From Natrinema zhouii (lineage in GTDB: Archaea > Halobacteriota > Halobacteria > Halobacteriales > Natrialbaceae): a stretch of DNA of 64,000 nucleotides. The first letter of the stretch is position 1. Each line of letters begins with the position of its first letter. The notes beneath the pieces are model-generated. The model was not told the DNA's origin. It saw only the letters and a program-made list of their open reading frames with translations, and did not search any database. Made by a program: the position numbers and the translations under genes. This document shows positions 34,211 through 43,082 of the stretch, in pieces. The stretch covers positions 1,984,001 to 2,048,000 of the forward strand of contig NZ_CP059154.1 in NCBI RefSeq assembly GCF_013456555.2, read 5' to 3'.

Positions 34211-35560
34211 TCAATCGTCGGCCGGAGCCGGTCCCTCCGGCGTCGGCTCCACTCGAGCGCGGTACAGCCCGCCCGAGAGCCCGATCGAGGCGATCGCGAG
34301 AACGAGGAAGACGACGAAGCCGTTGGCGTAGCCGGCGGTTCCCTGCAGGTCGACGAAGAGCCCGAGCACCGGCGGGATGACGAAGCCGCCGAACGCGCCG
34401 AGTCCGCCGACCAGCCCCGACGCGCCGCCGACGGCCTCGGGCACGTACTTCGGGACGAGCCCGAACACCGCCGCGTTAGCGACGCCGATTCCGATACCGA
34501 GCAGGACCGTCGCGCCGACCGCGAGCGGAACGGTCCGAGCCGCCATCAGAACGGCCGCGGCGATGCCGATGACGACGAAACTCGCGATCGCGGTCCGTTC
34601 ACCGCCAATTCGGTCGCTGATGACGCCGCCCGGAACGCGAACGAGCGCCGCCAGCAGCGTGAACGCGACCGCGGTGAGGGCACCGGACGCCTGCAGGTCG
34701 AGGTCGTGGACGGCCGTCCAGTACGACGGGAACCAGGTCGTCAGCGCCAGAAAGCCGCCAAAGGATGCGAAGAAGAGCGCGACGAGCACCCACGTTCGCG
34801 GGATGCCGGCCGCCTCGCGGATCGACGCCATCGCGTCCCCGCTCGGGAACAGCTCCTGGCCCCGCGTTTCGGCCCGTCGCTTCGCCGTCTCGGCCTCGAG
34901 TCCCCGCTTCCGGAGCTGGAAGAACGGCGGGTCGACGGCGATGACGCCGTAGACGAACGTCCCGCAGACGAGGAAGGCGAACCACGCGAGGTAGGCACCC
35001 GTCAGTCCGAGTGCGGCGAGCGCGACGGGGACGAGAAGTGTGAAGATTCCCGGCGAACTGTTGCCCAGGCCCGCGTACACCGCGAGCATCGTCCCCTGTC
35101 GGTCTTCGGGCGACCAGTAGGACGTCTGGGCGGCCCCGACGGAGAACGTCGCGATCCCGCAGCCCGAAAGCGCGCCGAACAGGAAGACGAGCGGATAATG
35201 GGCCATCGTCAGGCCGTCGGTCCCGAGGGTCACGAGAATCGTCGACAGGCCGGCCATCCCCACGACGGCACACCCGAGGAGGACCAGAAACGGCTTCGCC
35301 GCCCCGACGTCCTCGACCCACGCGCCGAAGGGGATGCGAAGCAACGAACCGGTCAACTGCGGCGCGGCGACTAACAGCCCGAGCGCGAGTCCGGACAGGC
35401 CCATCGCCCCCTCGAGTTCGGACGCGACGGGGCCGTAGAGGACGACGCCGGCGAAGCCGACGAAGAAGCCGAGCGTCGCGGACGCCACGCCCCGACGCGG
35501 ATTCCCTCGGATCGGCGGTGTGCCGTCGCTCGCGGGTTCGGGTGTCGGTTTCGCGGTCAT
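34211..35560 (-). CDS. narK: MFS nitrate/nitrite transporter (NarK/NasB type)
   Basis: The 449-residue protein has 12 membrane helices and the nitrate-transporter signatures: an N-terminal LGFFVGFAGVVLYGPVA, the first nitrate signature region ISGCGIATFSVGAAQTSYWS (here LSGCGIATFSVGAAQ), and the second VANAAVFGLVPKYVPEAVGG. A conserved Arg in helix 2 (LLRIPFGAWV) should bind nitrate. It follows the nitrate reductase gene by 6 bp; TGAGGAC, which includes the reductase stop, supplies a Shine-Dalgarno-like sequence. In haloarchaea nasA (reductase) and nasB (transporter) are co-transcribed. It imports nitrate and probably exports nitrite or takes it up. Confidence 0.92.
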   Translation of the reverse strand: MTAKPTPEPASDGTPPIRGNPRRGVASATLGFFVGFAGVVLYGPVASELEGAMGLSGLALGLLVAAPQLTGSLLRIPFGAWVEDVGAAKPFLVLLGCAVVGMAGLSTILVTLGTDGLTMAHYPLVFLFGALSGCGIATFSVGAAQTSYWSPEDRQGTMLAVYAGLGNSSPGIFTLLVPVALAALGLTGAYLAWFAFLVCGTFVYGVIAVDPPFFQLRKRGLEAETAKRRAETRGQELFPSGDAMASIREAAGIPRTWVLVALFFASFGGFLALTTWFPSYWTAVHDLDLQASGALTAVAFTLLAALVRVPGGVISDRIGGERTAIASFVVIGIAAAVLMAARTVPLAVGATVLLGIGIGVANAAVFGLVPKYVPEAVGGASGLVGGLGAFGGFVIPPVLGLFVDLQGTAGYANGFVVFLVLAIASIGLSGGLYRARVEPTPEGPAPADD

Positions 35561-35566
35561 GAGTCC

Positions 35567-37738
35567 TCAGGCACTCGCTTCCGCGACCGCCCTGACGTCC
35601 TGTTCCCGCGGCGGCTCGAGGCGGACCGCACACTGCTTGAAGTTCGGCTCGTTCGAGCGCGGGTCGACGTCGGGCAGCGTGAGATCGTTGACGTCGGGGT
35701 GGTGAATCGGCAGCCAGACGACCCCGTCGGGAATCGCGTCGTCGGTCTCGACGCAAACCGTGACCGACGCCCGCCGGGAGACGACGCGGCCGTACTGCCG
35801 GCCCTCATCTCCCTCGTCGGCCTCGTCACTCATGTGACCGTCGGCGGGGGCCTCGAGGTCGTCCGCGATCGCCGCTGCCGTCGCCGGACTGACCCGCGCC
35901 GTCGGCGGTTCGTCTTCGCGGGTCCGGACCCCGGTGTTGTACGCGTCCGGACGGCGCGCGGTCGTCAGCGTGAACGGATAGGATTCGTCGGTCGGCTCCG
36001 GCAGCGCCCGGGCCTCGCCCGTCGAGAACCGCGCGCGGCCGGATTCGGTGTAGAACGACCACGATTCATCGGCTGGGGCGTCATCAGTAGTCGTCCGCTC
36101 GTCGCCGGCGTCCCCGGCCTCGTAGTACCGGTACCCCGCCGACACGTCCGGTGCCGGTGCCGGCCAGCGGACCGCGCGTTCTGCCTCGAGGCGGTCGTAA
36201 CTGATCCCGGAGAGATCGGCGGGGGTGCCGGCTGTCAGCGCCGCAAACTCGTCGAAGACCGATTCGGGTTCCGGTGTCTCGTCGAACAGATCGGGGACGA
36301 TGCGATCGGCGAGATCGCCGATCAACGCGAGATCGGTTCGGACGCCCGAAGGGGTCTCCGTCGCGGCTCGAACCCGGGAGACGGTCCGCTCCATGTTTGT
36401 CGTCGTCCCCTCGGACTCGCCCCACGTCGCCGCGGGCAGGACGACATCGGCGTACTCGACGGTTTCGCTCCGGAACGCGTCCTGCACAACGAGGAACGCG
36501 TGCTCGAGTTTCTCGCGGACGCGCGTCGTGTCGGGCATTCCCGCGACGGGATTCGTCGCGACCGCGTAGACGGCCTCTACGTCGTCGCCGATCGCGTCGA
36601 CGATGCCGACCGGTCCCGGTCCGGGGTCGTCGGGGAACCGCGAGACCGGAACGTCCCACGTCTCGGCGACCGCTCTACGGTGATCCGGATCTGCGAAGGG
36701 GCGGTGACCGGGCCAGGATCCCTTCGAGGAGCAGACGCGGGTCCCCATCGAGTTGGCCTGCCCGGTCAGCGAGAACGGACCCGATCCCGGCCGGAGGTTG
36801 CCGGTCGCGAGACAGAGGTCGATCAGCGCGCCCGCAGCCGCGGTCCCGTTGACGCTCTGGTTGATGCCCATTCCCCAGTAGAGCAGGGTGGGATCCTCGA
36901 GCGCGTCCGTGAGGTGGTCGACGTCGGCCATCGAGACGCCTGCCATCTCGGCGGCCTCGGCCGCGTCGGGAAGGTCGTCCCGAAGCTCGTCGAAGCCGAC
37001 CGTCGCCTCGTCGACGAACGCCTCATCGACGCGGTCCGTCTCGATGACTCGAGCGAGAACGGCTCGAGCCAGCGCGAGATCGCCACCCGGCTCGAGCGGC
37101 ACATGGTGGTCGGCTACTTCGGCGGTCTCGCTGTGGACGGGGTCGACGACGATGAGTTCGGAGTCGTCATCGTCCGCGGACTGACGGATCCAGCGAAACA
37201 TGACCGGGTGGGCGGCCGACGGATTCGCGCCCCAGACGACGTGCGTCTCTGCCTCGGGGATGTCGTCGTAGGTCGGCGGCGGCGCGTCGCTACCGAAGGC
37301 GTCGTAGTACGCCGTGACGGCGGACGCCATACACAGCGTCGTGTTGGCGTCGTAGTAGCGGGTTCCGAAGCCGCCGCGTGCGAGCTTGCCCAGCGCGTAG
37401 GCGGCCTCGTTCGTCTGCTGGCCGCTTCCCAGGACCGCGACGCTGTCGCTCCCGCTGTCTTCCAGCGCCGTTCCGAGCCCTTCCGCCGCGCGCTCGAGAG
37501 CCGATTCGATCGTCGTCGGCACGAGCTCGCCGCCCTTGCGGACGAGCGGTCTGGTGAGCCACTCGCCGTCCGGATCGGCGGTCTCGCTGACGCCGCGCTG
37601 GCAGGCCAGTCCCCGGTTGACCGGATGGCTGGGATCGCCGCGGACGGACCCGAGACCGTATCCCCGGTCGGGAGCCTGCTGGACGTGTCCGCAGCCGACC
37701 GCACACCGCATACACGTAGTCGGCACGAGATCGGTCAC
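35567..37738 (-). CDS. nasA: Assimilatory nitrate reductase, molybdopterin catalytic subunit
   Basis: The 723-residue Mo-bisMGD enzyme reduces nitrate to nitrite. The N-terminal [4Fe-4S] motif reads CMRCAVGCGHV with the fourth Cys in GLACQRG. MGD-binding segments include SFGSDAPPPTYDDIPEAE-type loops and TGQANSMGTRVCSSKGSWPG-type regions (visible as LTGQANSMGTR and SKGSWPGHRP). The C-terminal domain ends PDGVVWLPIHHPDVNDLTLPDVD. A poly-Asp/Glu stretch (HMSDEADEGDEGRQ) interrupts the C-terminal domain. The start chosen is the GTG of VTDLVPTTCMRC: a GGAGGTG lies 6 nt before it, while the outer GTG sits inside that element. No electron-donor subunit or MobA gene adjoins; ferredoxin is probable. 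Confidence 0.93.
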   Translation of the reverse strand: MTDLVPTTCMRCAVGCGHVQQAPDRGYGLGSVRGDPSHPVNRGLACQRGVSETADPDGEWLTRPLVRKGGELVPTTIESALERAAEGLGTALEDSGSDSVAVLGSGQQTNEAAYALGKLARGGFGTRYYDANTTLCMASAVTAYYDAFGSDAPPPTYDDIPEAETHVVWGANPSAAHPVMFRWIRQSADDDDSELIVVDPVHSETAEVADHHVPLEPGGDLALARAVLARVIETDRVDEAFVDEATVGFDELRDDLPDAAEAAEMAGVSMADVDHLTDALEDPTLLYWGMGINQSVNGTAAAGALIDLCLATGNLRPGSGPFSLTGQANSMGTRVCSSKGSWPGHRPFADPDHRRAVAETWDVPVSRFPDDPGPGPVGIVDAIGDDVEAVYAVATNPVAGMPDTTRVREKLEHAFLVVQDAFRSETVEYADVVLPAATWGESEGTTTNMERTVSRVRAATETPSGVRTDLALIGDLADRIVPDLFDETPEPESVFDEFAALTAGTPADLSGISYDRLEAERAVRWPAPAPDVSAGYRYYEAGDAGDERTTTDDAPADESWSFYTESGRARFSTGEARALPEPTDESYPFTLTTARRPDAYNTGVRTREDEPPTARVSPATAAAIADDLEAPADGHMSDEADEGDEGRQYGRVVSRRASVTVCVETDDAIPDGVVWLPIHHPDVNDLTLPDVDPRSNEPNFKQCAVRLEPPREQDVRAVAEASA

Positions 37739-38064
37739 CGCTCCCACCTCCGGGACCCAGAACGAACGGGGCCAGATGATTTACAATCGAACCCATTGGA
37801 GGTATATTCGCTTGATATCATTCAGATGTTCTTGGATTAGGAGTACATATACAACTACTAAACGGTGATCGTTTACGAACCGTTAATTTTGTGCCGAGAT
37901 CGGTGTGGAGTCCGCAATATGCGAATGGATGAATACAATATAAGGCCGTTAGATAGCAGCGATTCGGGGCCCTGATCGAACGCACGTCCATGAATTCGCG
38001 ACGTGTGCGACTAATTGGCGCAGGGAGCGTCGGCGTAGGAAAACGAACGGCGACTCGAGTCGGA
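37739..38064. promoter_or_regulatory. nasA promoter region with the shared nitrate motif
   Basis: The motif AACGGTGATCGTTTACGAAC followed by CGTTAATTTT at 37861-37890 (+ strand) is 24/30 identical to the element upstream of nasD. Read with the gene, it lies just upstream of a TATA-like GTATATGTAC. AACGGT and ACCGTT form a 6-bp dyad around the central GATCGTTTACGA. The GGAGGTG ribosome binding site of nasA is at 37745-37751. To the right the AT-rich stretch up to tatC contains no recognisable gene (positions 37891-38064). Confidence 0.7.
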
Positions 38065-39075
38065 TTACGTCCGTCCGACCCACTTCAGGATGAACAGCGT
38101 CCCTTCGAACAGCAGGATCATCGTGACGGCGACGAGGATGGGGGCCATCCCGGTCGGGTCGAGCGTGAACATGAACGAGAGCCCCGCGAACCCCGCCCAG
38201 AAGTACAGCCGCTTCTGGGCCAGCCAGCGGCGGGTCGTCACGCCCATCATGATCGCCAGCATGATGAAGAGCGGAATCTGGAAGACGATCGCGAGAAAGC
38301 CCATCAGCGTGATGATCAGGTTGAACGTATCACCCAGCGCGTACGCGATGTTGGCGCTCCCCTCTGCGTAGTAGGTGAAGTACCGAAAGAGGATCGGCAA
38401 CACGAGCACGTAGGAAAACAGCATCCCGATCGCGCCGAGAACGACGCTCGTCGGCACCGCCGCGAGGTAGTACTTGCGCTCGTTCGGATACAGTCCCGGC
38501 CGCATGAACAGGTAACACTCGTAGACGAACGCCGGCAGCGCGATCATGATCCCGAGCAGCGACGAAATCTTGATCCGGGTTAACCACAGCTCGAGCGGGT
38601 TGTAGACGTGGGGCGGCGGAACCTCGCCGGCGTCGTACGGGAAGACGTTGAACCAGACGAACTCGATCGCGTTGGAGGCCCACAGCAGCCCGATCGCCGT
38701 CCCGCCGGCCCCGAACAGCAAGACGACCGCCAGCCGGAGCACCATCTCCTCGATGTGATCGGCCAGCGGCATCTCCTCGTCGTCCGGCGGCGTCGAGATC
38801 CCGCCGATGTCGTCGTCGGGATCCGGATAGGTCGGCTCCGGGTTCGGCGAATCGCCGACGACGCCTTCGCCGTCGGTCTCGAGGTTCGGACCGGCCGCGT
38901 CGTCGGTTGCAGGCGGCCCAGCATCGGGTCTCGGATCGGATCCGGCGGTATCGTCGGGTCGTGGCTGACGCTCATCGGGGCCATCCCGTGGCGCTTCGAG
39001 ACCGTCGACGTCGCGGTCGTCCCGTGGCTCATCGGGACCCTCGACGTCGCGGTCGTCCACCGGCTCGTCCGACAT
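38065..39075 (-). CDS. tatC1: Sec-independent translocase TatC, single-domain (TatCo type)
   Basis: The 336-residue protein begins with a long acidic linker (about residues 1-105, repeated RDD-RDV-DGLEAPRD type units) and then a TatC domain with six helices: MPLADHIEEMVLRL (the conserved N-terminal binding site with Glu), the first periplasmic/extracellular loop PLELWLTRIKISSLLGIMIALP, YECYLFMRPGLYPNER and FTLDPTGMAPILVAVTMIL. TatC binds twin-arginine signal peptides and recruits TatA. Haloarchaea carry two tatC genes because most secretion is Tat-dependent. It is divergent from the double TatC with shared promoter region. A TATA (rc CTATAAC at 39099-39107) is 26 nt upstream. Confidence 0.93.
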   Translation of the reverse strand: MSDEPVDDRDVEGPDEPRDDRDVDGLEAPRDGPDERQPRPDDTAGSDPRPDAGPPATDDAAGPNLETDGEGVVGDSPNPEPTYPDPDDDIGGISTPPDDEEMPLADHIEEMVLRLAVVLLFGAGGTAIGLLWASNAIEFVWFNVFPYDAGEVPPPHVYNPLELWLTRIKISSLLGIMIALPAFVYECYLFMRPGLYPNERKYYLAAVPTSVVLGAIGMLFSYVLVLPILFRYFTYYAEGSANIAYALGDTFNLIITLMGFLAIVFQIPLFIMLAIMMGVTTRRWLAQKRLYFWAGFAGLSFMFTLDPTGMAPILVAVTMILLFEGTLFILKWVGRT

Positions 39076-39097
39076 CTACGGAACACTGATAGGCCAC

Positions 39098-39195
39098 CGG
39101 TTATAGGCCTTTTTCTTACGACAGCCCCTCGAGAGTGAGAAGGCCGTTCGATCGCCCCTCGAACCCGCACACCCACTCGAAAGGTTGATAACTGG
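39098..39195. promoter_or_regulatory. Divergent promoters of the two tatC genes
   Basis: On the minus strand GCCTATAACC (39098-39107) is placed 24-32 nt before the tatC1 ATG. On the plus strand AAAGGTTGATAACT (about 39180-39193) is placed 25-35 nt before the tatC2 ATG. Both genes thus look leaderless. The 90-nt between them contains no other clear motif. Confidence 0.55.
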
Positions 39196-39215
39196 ATGTC
39201 AGTTACCCCAACCCA

Positions 39216-41540
39216 ATGAGTTCTGCCGTCGACGAGGACACCGCCCGGGCCATCAACAGCGGCCGGGAGACGGCCGGTGCACTCCTCTCGAGTGCCCAGG
39301 AGCACCTTCAGAAGGTATTTATCGTCTTTCTCATCGGCTTTGTCAGTTCCTTCTACGCGCTCCGCATGGTCGTCTGGGACTTCCTTGAGGCGACCGCGAA
39401 GGGCCAGATGGGTGAGGAGATCGCCGCTTCGACCGACATCATCACGCGAACGCCGTTCGAGGTGATCCTCTTACAGGCCAAGATCGGGATGATCACGGGC
39501 ATCATCGTCGCCATTCCCGCACTGCTCTTTTTCTCCCGGGAAGCGATCCGTCGCCGCGGCTATCACAGCGTCGTGCCGATCTCGAAGGGGTACATCGCCG
39601 GCTTCGTCGTAATGGCGCTCTCGCTGTTCGTGGCGGGGGTCATCTACGCCTACAGCATCTTCTTCCCGTACGCGTTCGGCTTCCTCGCGGGGAACGCCGT
39701 CAGCGCCGGCGTCAAACCCAGTTACGGTATCACCGAGTTCACCGAGTTCATGGCGCTGCTGACGCTGTCGTTCGGACTCGCCGCCCAGCTCCCGCTGTTG
39801 ATGGGCGTGCTGTCCTACACCGAGATCATCCCCTACGAGACGTTCCGGGACAAGTGGCGACACGCCGTCGTCGGAATCGTCGTCTTCGGGGCCCTCTTCT
39901 CGCCGCCGGATCCGTTCACGCAGGTCATGTGGGCCATGCCGATGGTCATCCTCTACGTCTTCAGCCTCGGACTGGCCAAGGTCGTCACCAACGTCCGCCG
40001 GCGCGGTGCAGCCAAATCCGAGGGGACGGGAACCGACCACGTCAAGCGACGTCTCCTCCAGTTCGGCGGCGTGCTCGCCGTCGTCGCGGCCGCGATCTCC
40101 GTCGCCGTCAATCAGGGCGGCTTCGGCTACCTCCGCGAGTCGGTCTACCCCACGTTCCCGTCGTGGCTGCGACCCAGCGGCCCACTCGGGCTCGAGACGA
40201 CGGCGAACACCCACGGTCTCGCCGGCGAGGTCGCGGTCGGACTGCTGATCGCCGCCGCCGTCGGCTTCGTCATCCTGCTCGGCTACACGATTCACGTGCT
40301 CCAGCAGCCGGTCTATCCGCGAGAAGACGACATTCGACGGGCGGATACGCACGAGGACGTCGACTTCGAGACGCTCGCAGTCGAGGACATCGACGACGTG
40401 TCGGTGCAGGTCTTCCGCAGTATGAGCGAGGATCAGGCGCTCGAGTACTCCCGGCAGGCGATGTACGACGACGACCGGGAGAAAGCGCAGGCCATCCTCG
40501 ACCGGTTCGATTCGATAGACGCGGCGAGCGGCGACGGCTCGGCCGCAGGCGCTGGCGCAAGCGGCGGGGCAGGCGGTGCAACGGGCGACGAGGACGAGAG
40601 CCTCTTCGCGAGCACCGCGGCCGGCATGCTCGACCCGTTCACCGAGGAGGAGACGGACGAGGACGACATCGGGGGCTACGCCTACGACATCGCCTTCATC
40701 TTCAACAGTCTCACCTCGAAGGTGTTCCGCATCGTCGGGCTGTTCATGGTCGTCATGGGCGGCACCTTCTTCTGGCTCTACTCCGGCGGTCTCGGGGACG
40801 TTCTCAGGCTCTTCCTCGATCGGGTTCCCCGACACGTGCTCGAGGAGGTCGTCGAGGAGGGCGCCGATCCGAGCAGGATGGACCTCGGCGAACTCATCGA
40901 AGCGATGGACATCGTCGTCGCTCTGCACCCGGTCGAAGTGCTCATCTTCGAGGCGAAGGTGAGCGCGCTCGCCGGACTCGTCGCCACGCTGCCGGTGATA
41001 CTGTTCTATGCCTGGCCGCCGGCCAAGGAGCGCGGGCTCGTCTACGGCGATCGGCGCACGTTCGTCGTCTGGGGCGGCGGCCTGCTCGTCGGCTTCGCCG
41101 TCGGAACCTACCTCGGGTTCTTCTGGGTCGCGCCGACGATCATCTCGTATCTGGTCTCGGACGCGATCAGCAACGGGATGGTCATCTCCTACCGGATCAA
41201 GAGCTTCTTCTGGCTCGTGATCGCCACGACCGTCGGCATCGGCTTCCTCCTCAACATCATCGTCACGATGGCGCTGTTCCACGTCGGCGGCGTCGCCAGC
41301 TACCGCTCGATGCTCGAGCGCTGGCGGCCGGTCGTCGTCGGCATCTTCGCCATCGCCGCCTTCTTCAGCCCGAAGGGGATCCTGATGATGTTGCTGTTCG
41401 CCATCCCGATCTCGCTCACCTACCTGCTCGGCCTCGCCATCCTCTACGTCCTCACCGGTGGCGGCCGGCTGTTCGGCGGTGGTGGTGGCGGCTCGGCGGC
41501 ACCGGACGCCGAGGACACCGGTGCGACCGCAACGGAGTGA
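39216..41540 (+). CDS. tatC2: Fused double TatC translocase (TatCt type)
   Basis: The 774-residue protein contains two TatC domains joined by additional helices, 14 membrane segments predicted, which is specific to haloarchaea. The first domain has LLSSAQEHLQKVFIVFLIG, TRTPFEVILLQAKIGMITG, and SPPDPFTQVMWAMPMVILY; the second has LHPVEVLIFEAKVSALAGL and AFFSPKGILMMLLFAIPISL. The central soluble loop (about residues 385-500) is acidic and contains AAGAGASGGAGGATGDEDES, low complexity. Function: signal-peptide recognition and translocation of folded proteins together with TatC1 and TatA. It is transcribed away from tatC1. The conserved Glu/Gln residues of the substrate site are not all in both halves, so only one half may bind signals. 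Confidence 0.93.
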   Translation: MSSAVDEDTARAINSGRETAGALLSSAQEHLQKVFIVFLIGFVSSFYALRMVVWDFLEATAKGQMGEEIAASTDIITRTPFEVILLQAKIGMITGIIVAIPALLFFSREAIRRRGYHSVVPISKGYIAGFVVMALSLFVAGVIYAYSIFFPYAFGFLAGNAVSAGVKPSYGITEFTEFMALLTLSFGLAAQLPLLMGVLSYTEIIPYETFRDKWRHAVVGIVVFGALFSPPDPFTQVMWAMPMVILYVFSLGLAKVVTNVRRRGAAKSEGTGTDHVKRRLLQFGGVLAVVAAAISVAVNQGGFGYLRESVYPTFPSWLRPSGPLGLETTANTHGLAGEVAVGLLIAAAVGFVILLGYTIHVLQQPVYPREDDIRRADTHEDVDFETLAVEDIDDVSVQVFRSMSEDQALEYSRQAMYDDDREKAQAILDRFDSIDAASGDGSAAGAGASGGAGGATGDEDESLFASTAAGMLDPFTEEETDEDDIGGYAYDIAFIFNSLTSKVFRIVGLFMVVMGGTFFWLYSGGLGDVLRLFLDRVPRHVLEEVVEEGADPSRMDLGELIEAMDIVVALHPVEVLIFEAKVSALAGLVATLPVILFYAWPPAKERGLVYGDRRTFVVWGGGLLVGFAVGTYLGFFWVAPTIISYLVSDAISNGMVISYRIKSFFWLVIATTVGIGFLLNIIVTMALFHVGGVASYRSMLERWRPVVVGIFAIAAFFSPKGILMMLLFAIPISLTYLLGLAILYVLTGGGRLFGGGGGGSAAPDAEDTGATATE

Positions 41541-41597
41541 CGGAGTCGCCGCACGCACGTCCCGTCCAACCGATAGTTCAGTCAGTGATCGACCGGC

Positions 41598-41805
41598 ATG
41601 CGGTGGCGCGCGCTGTCGGCCGGCCGAGCGTCGCGAGGTGCGAACACAGTGAGCACCTCGGAAAGCGAACGGTGACCGGAGGGAACCGTGAGCCAAGCGA
41701 GGACGGCTGACGATCTGTGCGAGGGATGAGCGAGTGACCGCAGGGAATGAGCGAATCGGCTGGGGAGGGTGTGGCGATTCCGTGTTGCCACGATAGCAGG
41801 ACGCT
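41598..41805 (+). repeat. Dispersed structured intergenic repeat, copy B (208 nt)
   Basis: Same ends as copy A (7388-7545). The pairing CGCGC (41609-41613) with GTGCG (41718-41722) and TCGGCCG (41616-41622) with CGGCTGA (41705-41711) is preserved with G-U and covarying changes. In the loop, copy B has an extra 8-bp hairpin CGAGGTGC / GCACCTCG (41634-41641, 41653-41660) and a second ACGGT / ACCGT. Copy B is 50 nt longer as a result. No protein is likely on either strand. The element follows tatC2; 41806-41953 is the promoter region for the RHH gene. Confidence 0.7.
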
Positions 41806-41953
41806 TCATCTCACTCAATCCCATCAGAAACCAACTGTTCCCTCACTCACTAACCGACTCGCTCGAAACGGCGTCTATCTCGAGACGGCCATGAACGAGA
41901 ACTGACCGATCAACCCTCTTAAGACGAAGACGTGCGAACGACTACCTATACTG

Positions 41954-42130
41954 ATGCCCAAGATCAGCGTCGAAATTCCGCAGGAACTCCTCGAGGATCT
42001 GGACGACCACGTCGGCGACGACGGGAAGTTCGTCAACCGCAGCGACGCGATTCGGTCCTCGATTCGAAAGAACCTGGATATCTTAGACGAAATCGACGAA
42101 CGCCACGACCGGCTCGAGACGGAGGAGTAG
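41954..42130 (+). CDS. Ribbon-helix-helix (CopG-type) transcriptional regulator
   Basis: A 58-codon gene. The N-terminal strand MPKISVEIPQELLEDLDDHV, helix and turn GKFVNRSDAIRSSIRKNLDIL form a textbook RHH motif; the last residues (DEIDERHDRLETEE) are an acidic helix. RHH proteins bind DNA as dimers through the two-stranded sheet. No toxin gene follows in the same direction (the next gene is on the opposite strand and is a methyltransferase), so it is a stand-alone regulator rather than an antitoxin. Stop is immediately before the end of rlmE. Confidence 0.85.
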   Translation: MPKISVEIPQELLEDLDDHVGDDGKFVNRSDAIRSSIRKNLDILDEIDERHDRLETEE

Positions 42131-42138
42131 TCGACCGG

Positions 42139-42912
42139 TCAGTCCCGGTCGATCCGCTGTGCGAAGCCAAAGTTCGGCTTGACGTCCTCGACGCGCACCG
42201 TGACTGTCTCGCCTTCCTCGGTGTCGGGGACGAACAGCCGGTAGCCGTCGACGCTCGCCATGCCGTCGCCCTCGTTCCCGACGGCGTCGATCTCGACCTC
42301 GAGTTCGTCGCCCGGCCGCACCGTGGCGGTGAGCCGCCCCTTTCCGATGAAGTAGACCTCGGAGGACTCGTCACGGCTGGCCTTCGGTGACGTCGCGCGG
42401 ACGTACTGGAACTCCTTCTCGACGTCCGCTCGGAAGTCGTCGACGTCGGGGCCCTCGAAGACCTTCACGACGAAGTCCCCGCCGCTGTCGAGCAGTTCGA
42501 CGGCGGTCTCGAACGCCTGTCGCGCGAGGTGCAGCGAGCGGGCCTGATCGAGCGAGTACTCGCCGGACATGTTGGGTGCCATGTCGGAGATGACGACGTC
42601 GACCGGGCCGCCGGCGGCGTCGATGACCCGATCGCGGGTCTTGTCTTCGGTCATGTCCCCGCGGAGCGTCTCGACGTTGTCGTGGTCCTCGAAGTCCTTG
42701 ATCCGCTGGAAGTCGACGCCGATGACGTTCCCGTCCGAGCCGACTTCCTCGGCGGCGACCTCGAGCCAGCCGCCGGGGGCCGCCCCCAGGTCGACGACCG
42801 TATCGCCGGGATCGATGACGTTCTCGAGGTTGTCGAGCTGTTTGAGCTTGTAGGCCGCTCGAGAGCGGTAGCCTTCCTGCTTCGCCTTGTTGTAGTAGTG
42901 GTCTTTTGCCAT
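42139..42912 (-). CDS. rlmE: 23S rRNA 2'-O-methyltransferase RlmE (FtsJ/RrmJ) with TRAM domain
   Basis: The 257-residue protein has the FtsJ Rossmann fold: RSRAAYKLKQLD, SAM motif VVDLGAAPGGWLEVAAEE, the catalytic-lysine context DVVISDMAPNMSG, and DFVVKVFEGPD, forming the K-D-K-E tetrad. The C-terminal 60 residues (LTATVRPGDELEVEIDAVGN ... EGETVTVRVEDVK) form a TRAM domain that binds RNA, an archaeal feature. It methylates the 2'-OH of a 23S rRNA uridine and affects subunit assembly. The ATG at MAKDHYYNKAKQEG is used; a 36-residue extension lacks resemblance. It overlaps no neighbour and ends 8 nt after the RHH gene. Confidence 0.92.
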   Translation of the reverse strand: MAKDHYYNKAKQEGYRSRAAYKLKQLDNLENVIDPGDTVVDLGAAPGGWLEVAAEEVGSDGNVIGVDFQRIKDFEDHDNVETLRGDMTEDKTRDRVIDAAGGPVDVVISDMAPNMSGEYSLDQARSLHLARQAFETAVELLDSGGDFVVKVFEGPDVDDFRADVEKEFQYVRATSPKASRDESSEVYFIGKGRLTATVRPGDELEVEIDAVGNEGDGMASVDGYRLFVPDTEEGETVTVRVEDVKPNFGFAQRIDRD

Positions 42913-43082
42913 GAGTCGTTCCTCACGTAGTCGCAGTCTCGTGCGATCCGAGCAGGGATCGCCGACGAAACCGAACCGAGTGCCGTTGCCGTCACTCGGG
43001 ACGGTCGTCGTATTCGTCAACGGGTAGGGACCAGAAGCGGAAAGACCTGCTGAAAACGATTTCCGGTCCGACGTGGACTCGT

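Noticed and set aside
33965..37806. CCATTGGAG(G/A)TA similarity between the two nitrate gene spacers
   Set aside because: Opposite orientation and different position relative to the TATA; 11-12 nt match could be chance, so it is not reported as a regulatory site.
35699..37840. 713-codon plus-strand frame opposite nasA
   Set aside because: The minus strand encodes an unmistakable molybdopterin reductase; the plus frame has no family pattern and only reflects codon bias.
39471..41696. 741-codon minus-strand frame opposite tatC2
   Set aside because: Extremely charged product, overlapping a well-supported membrane protein gene; a shadow.
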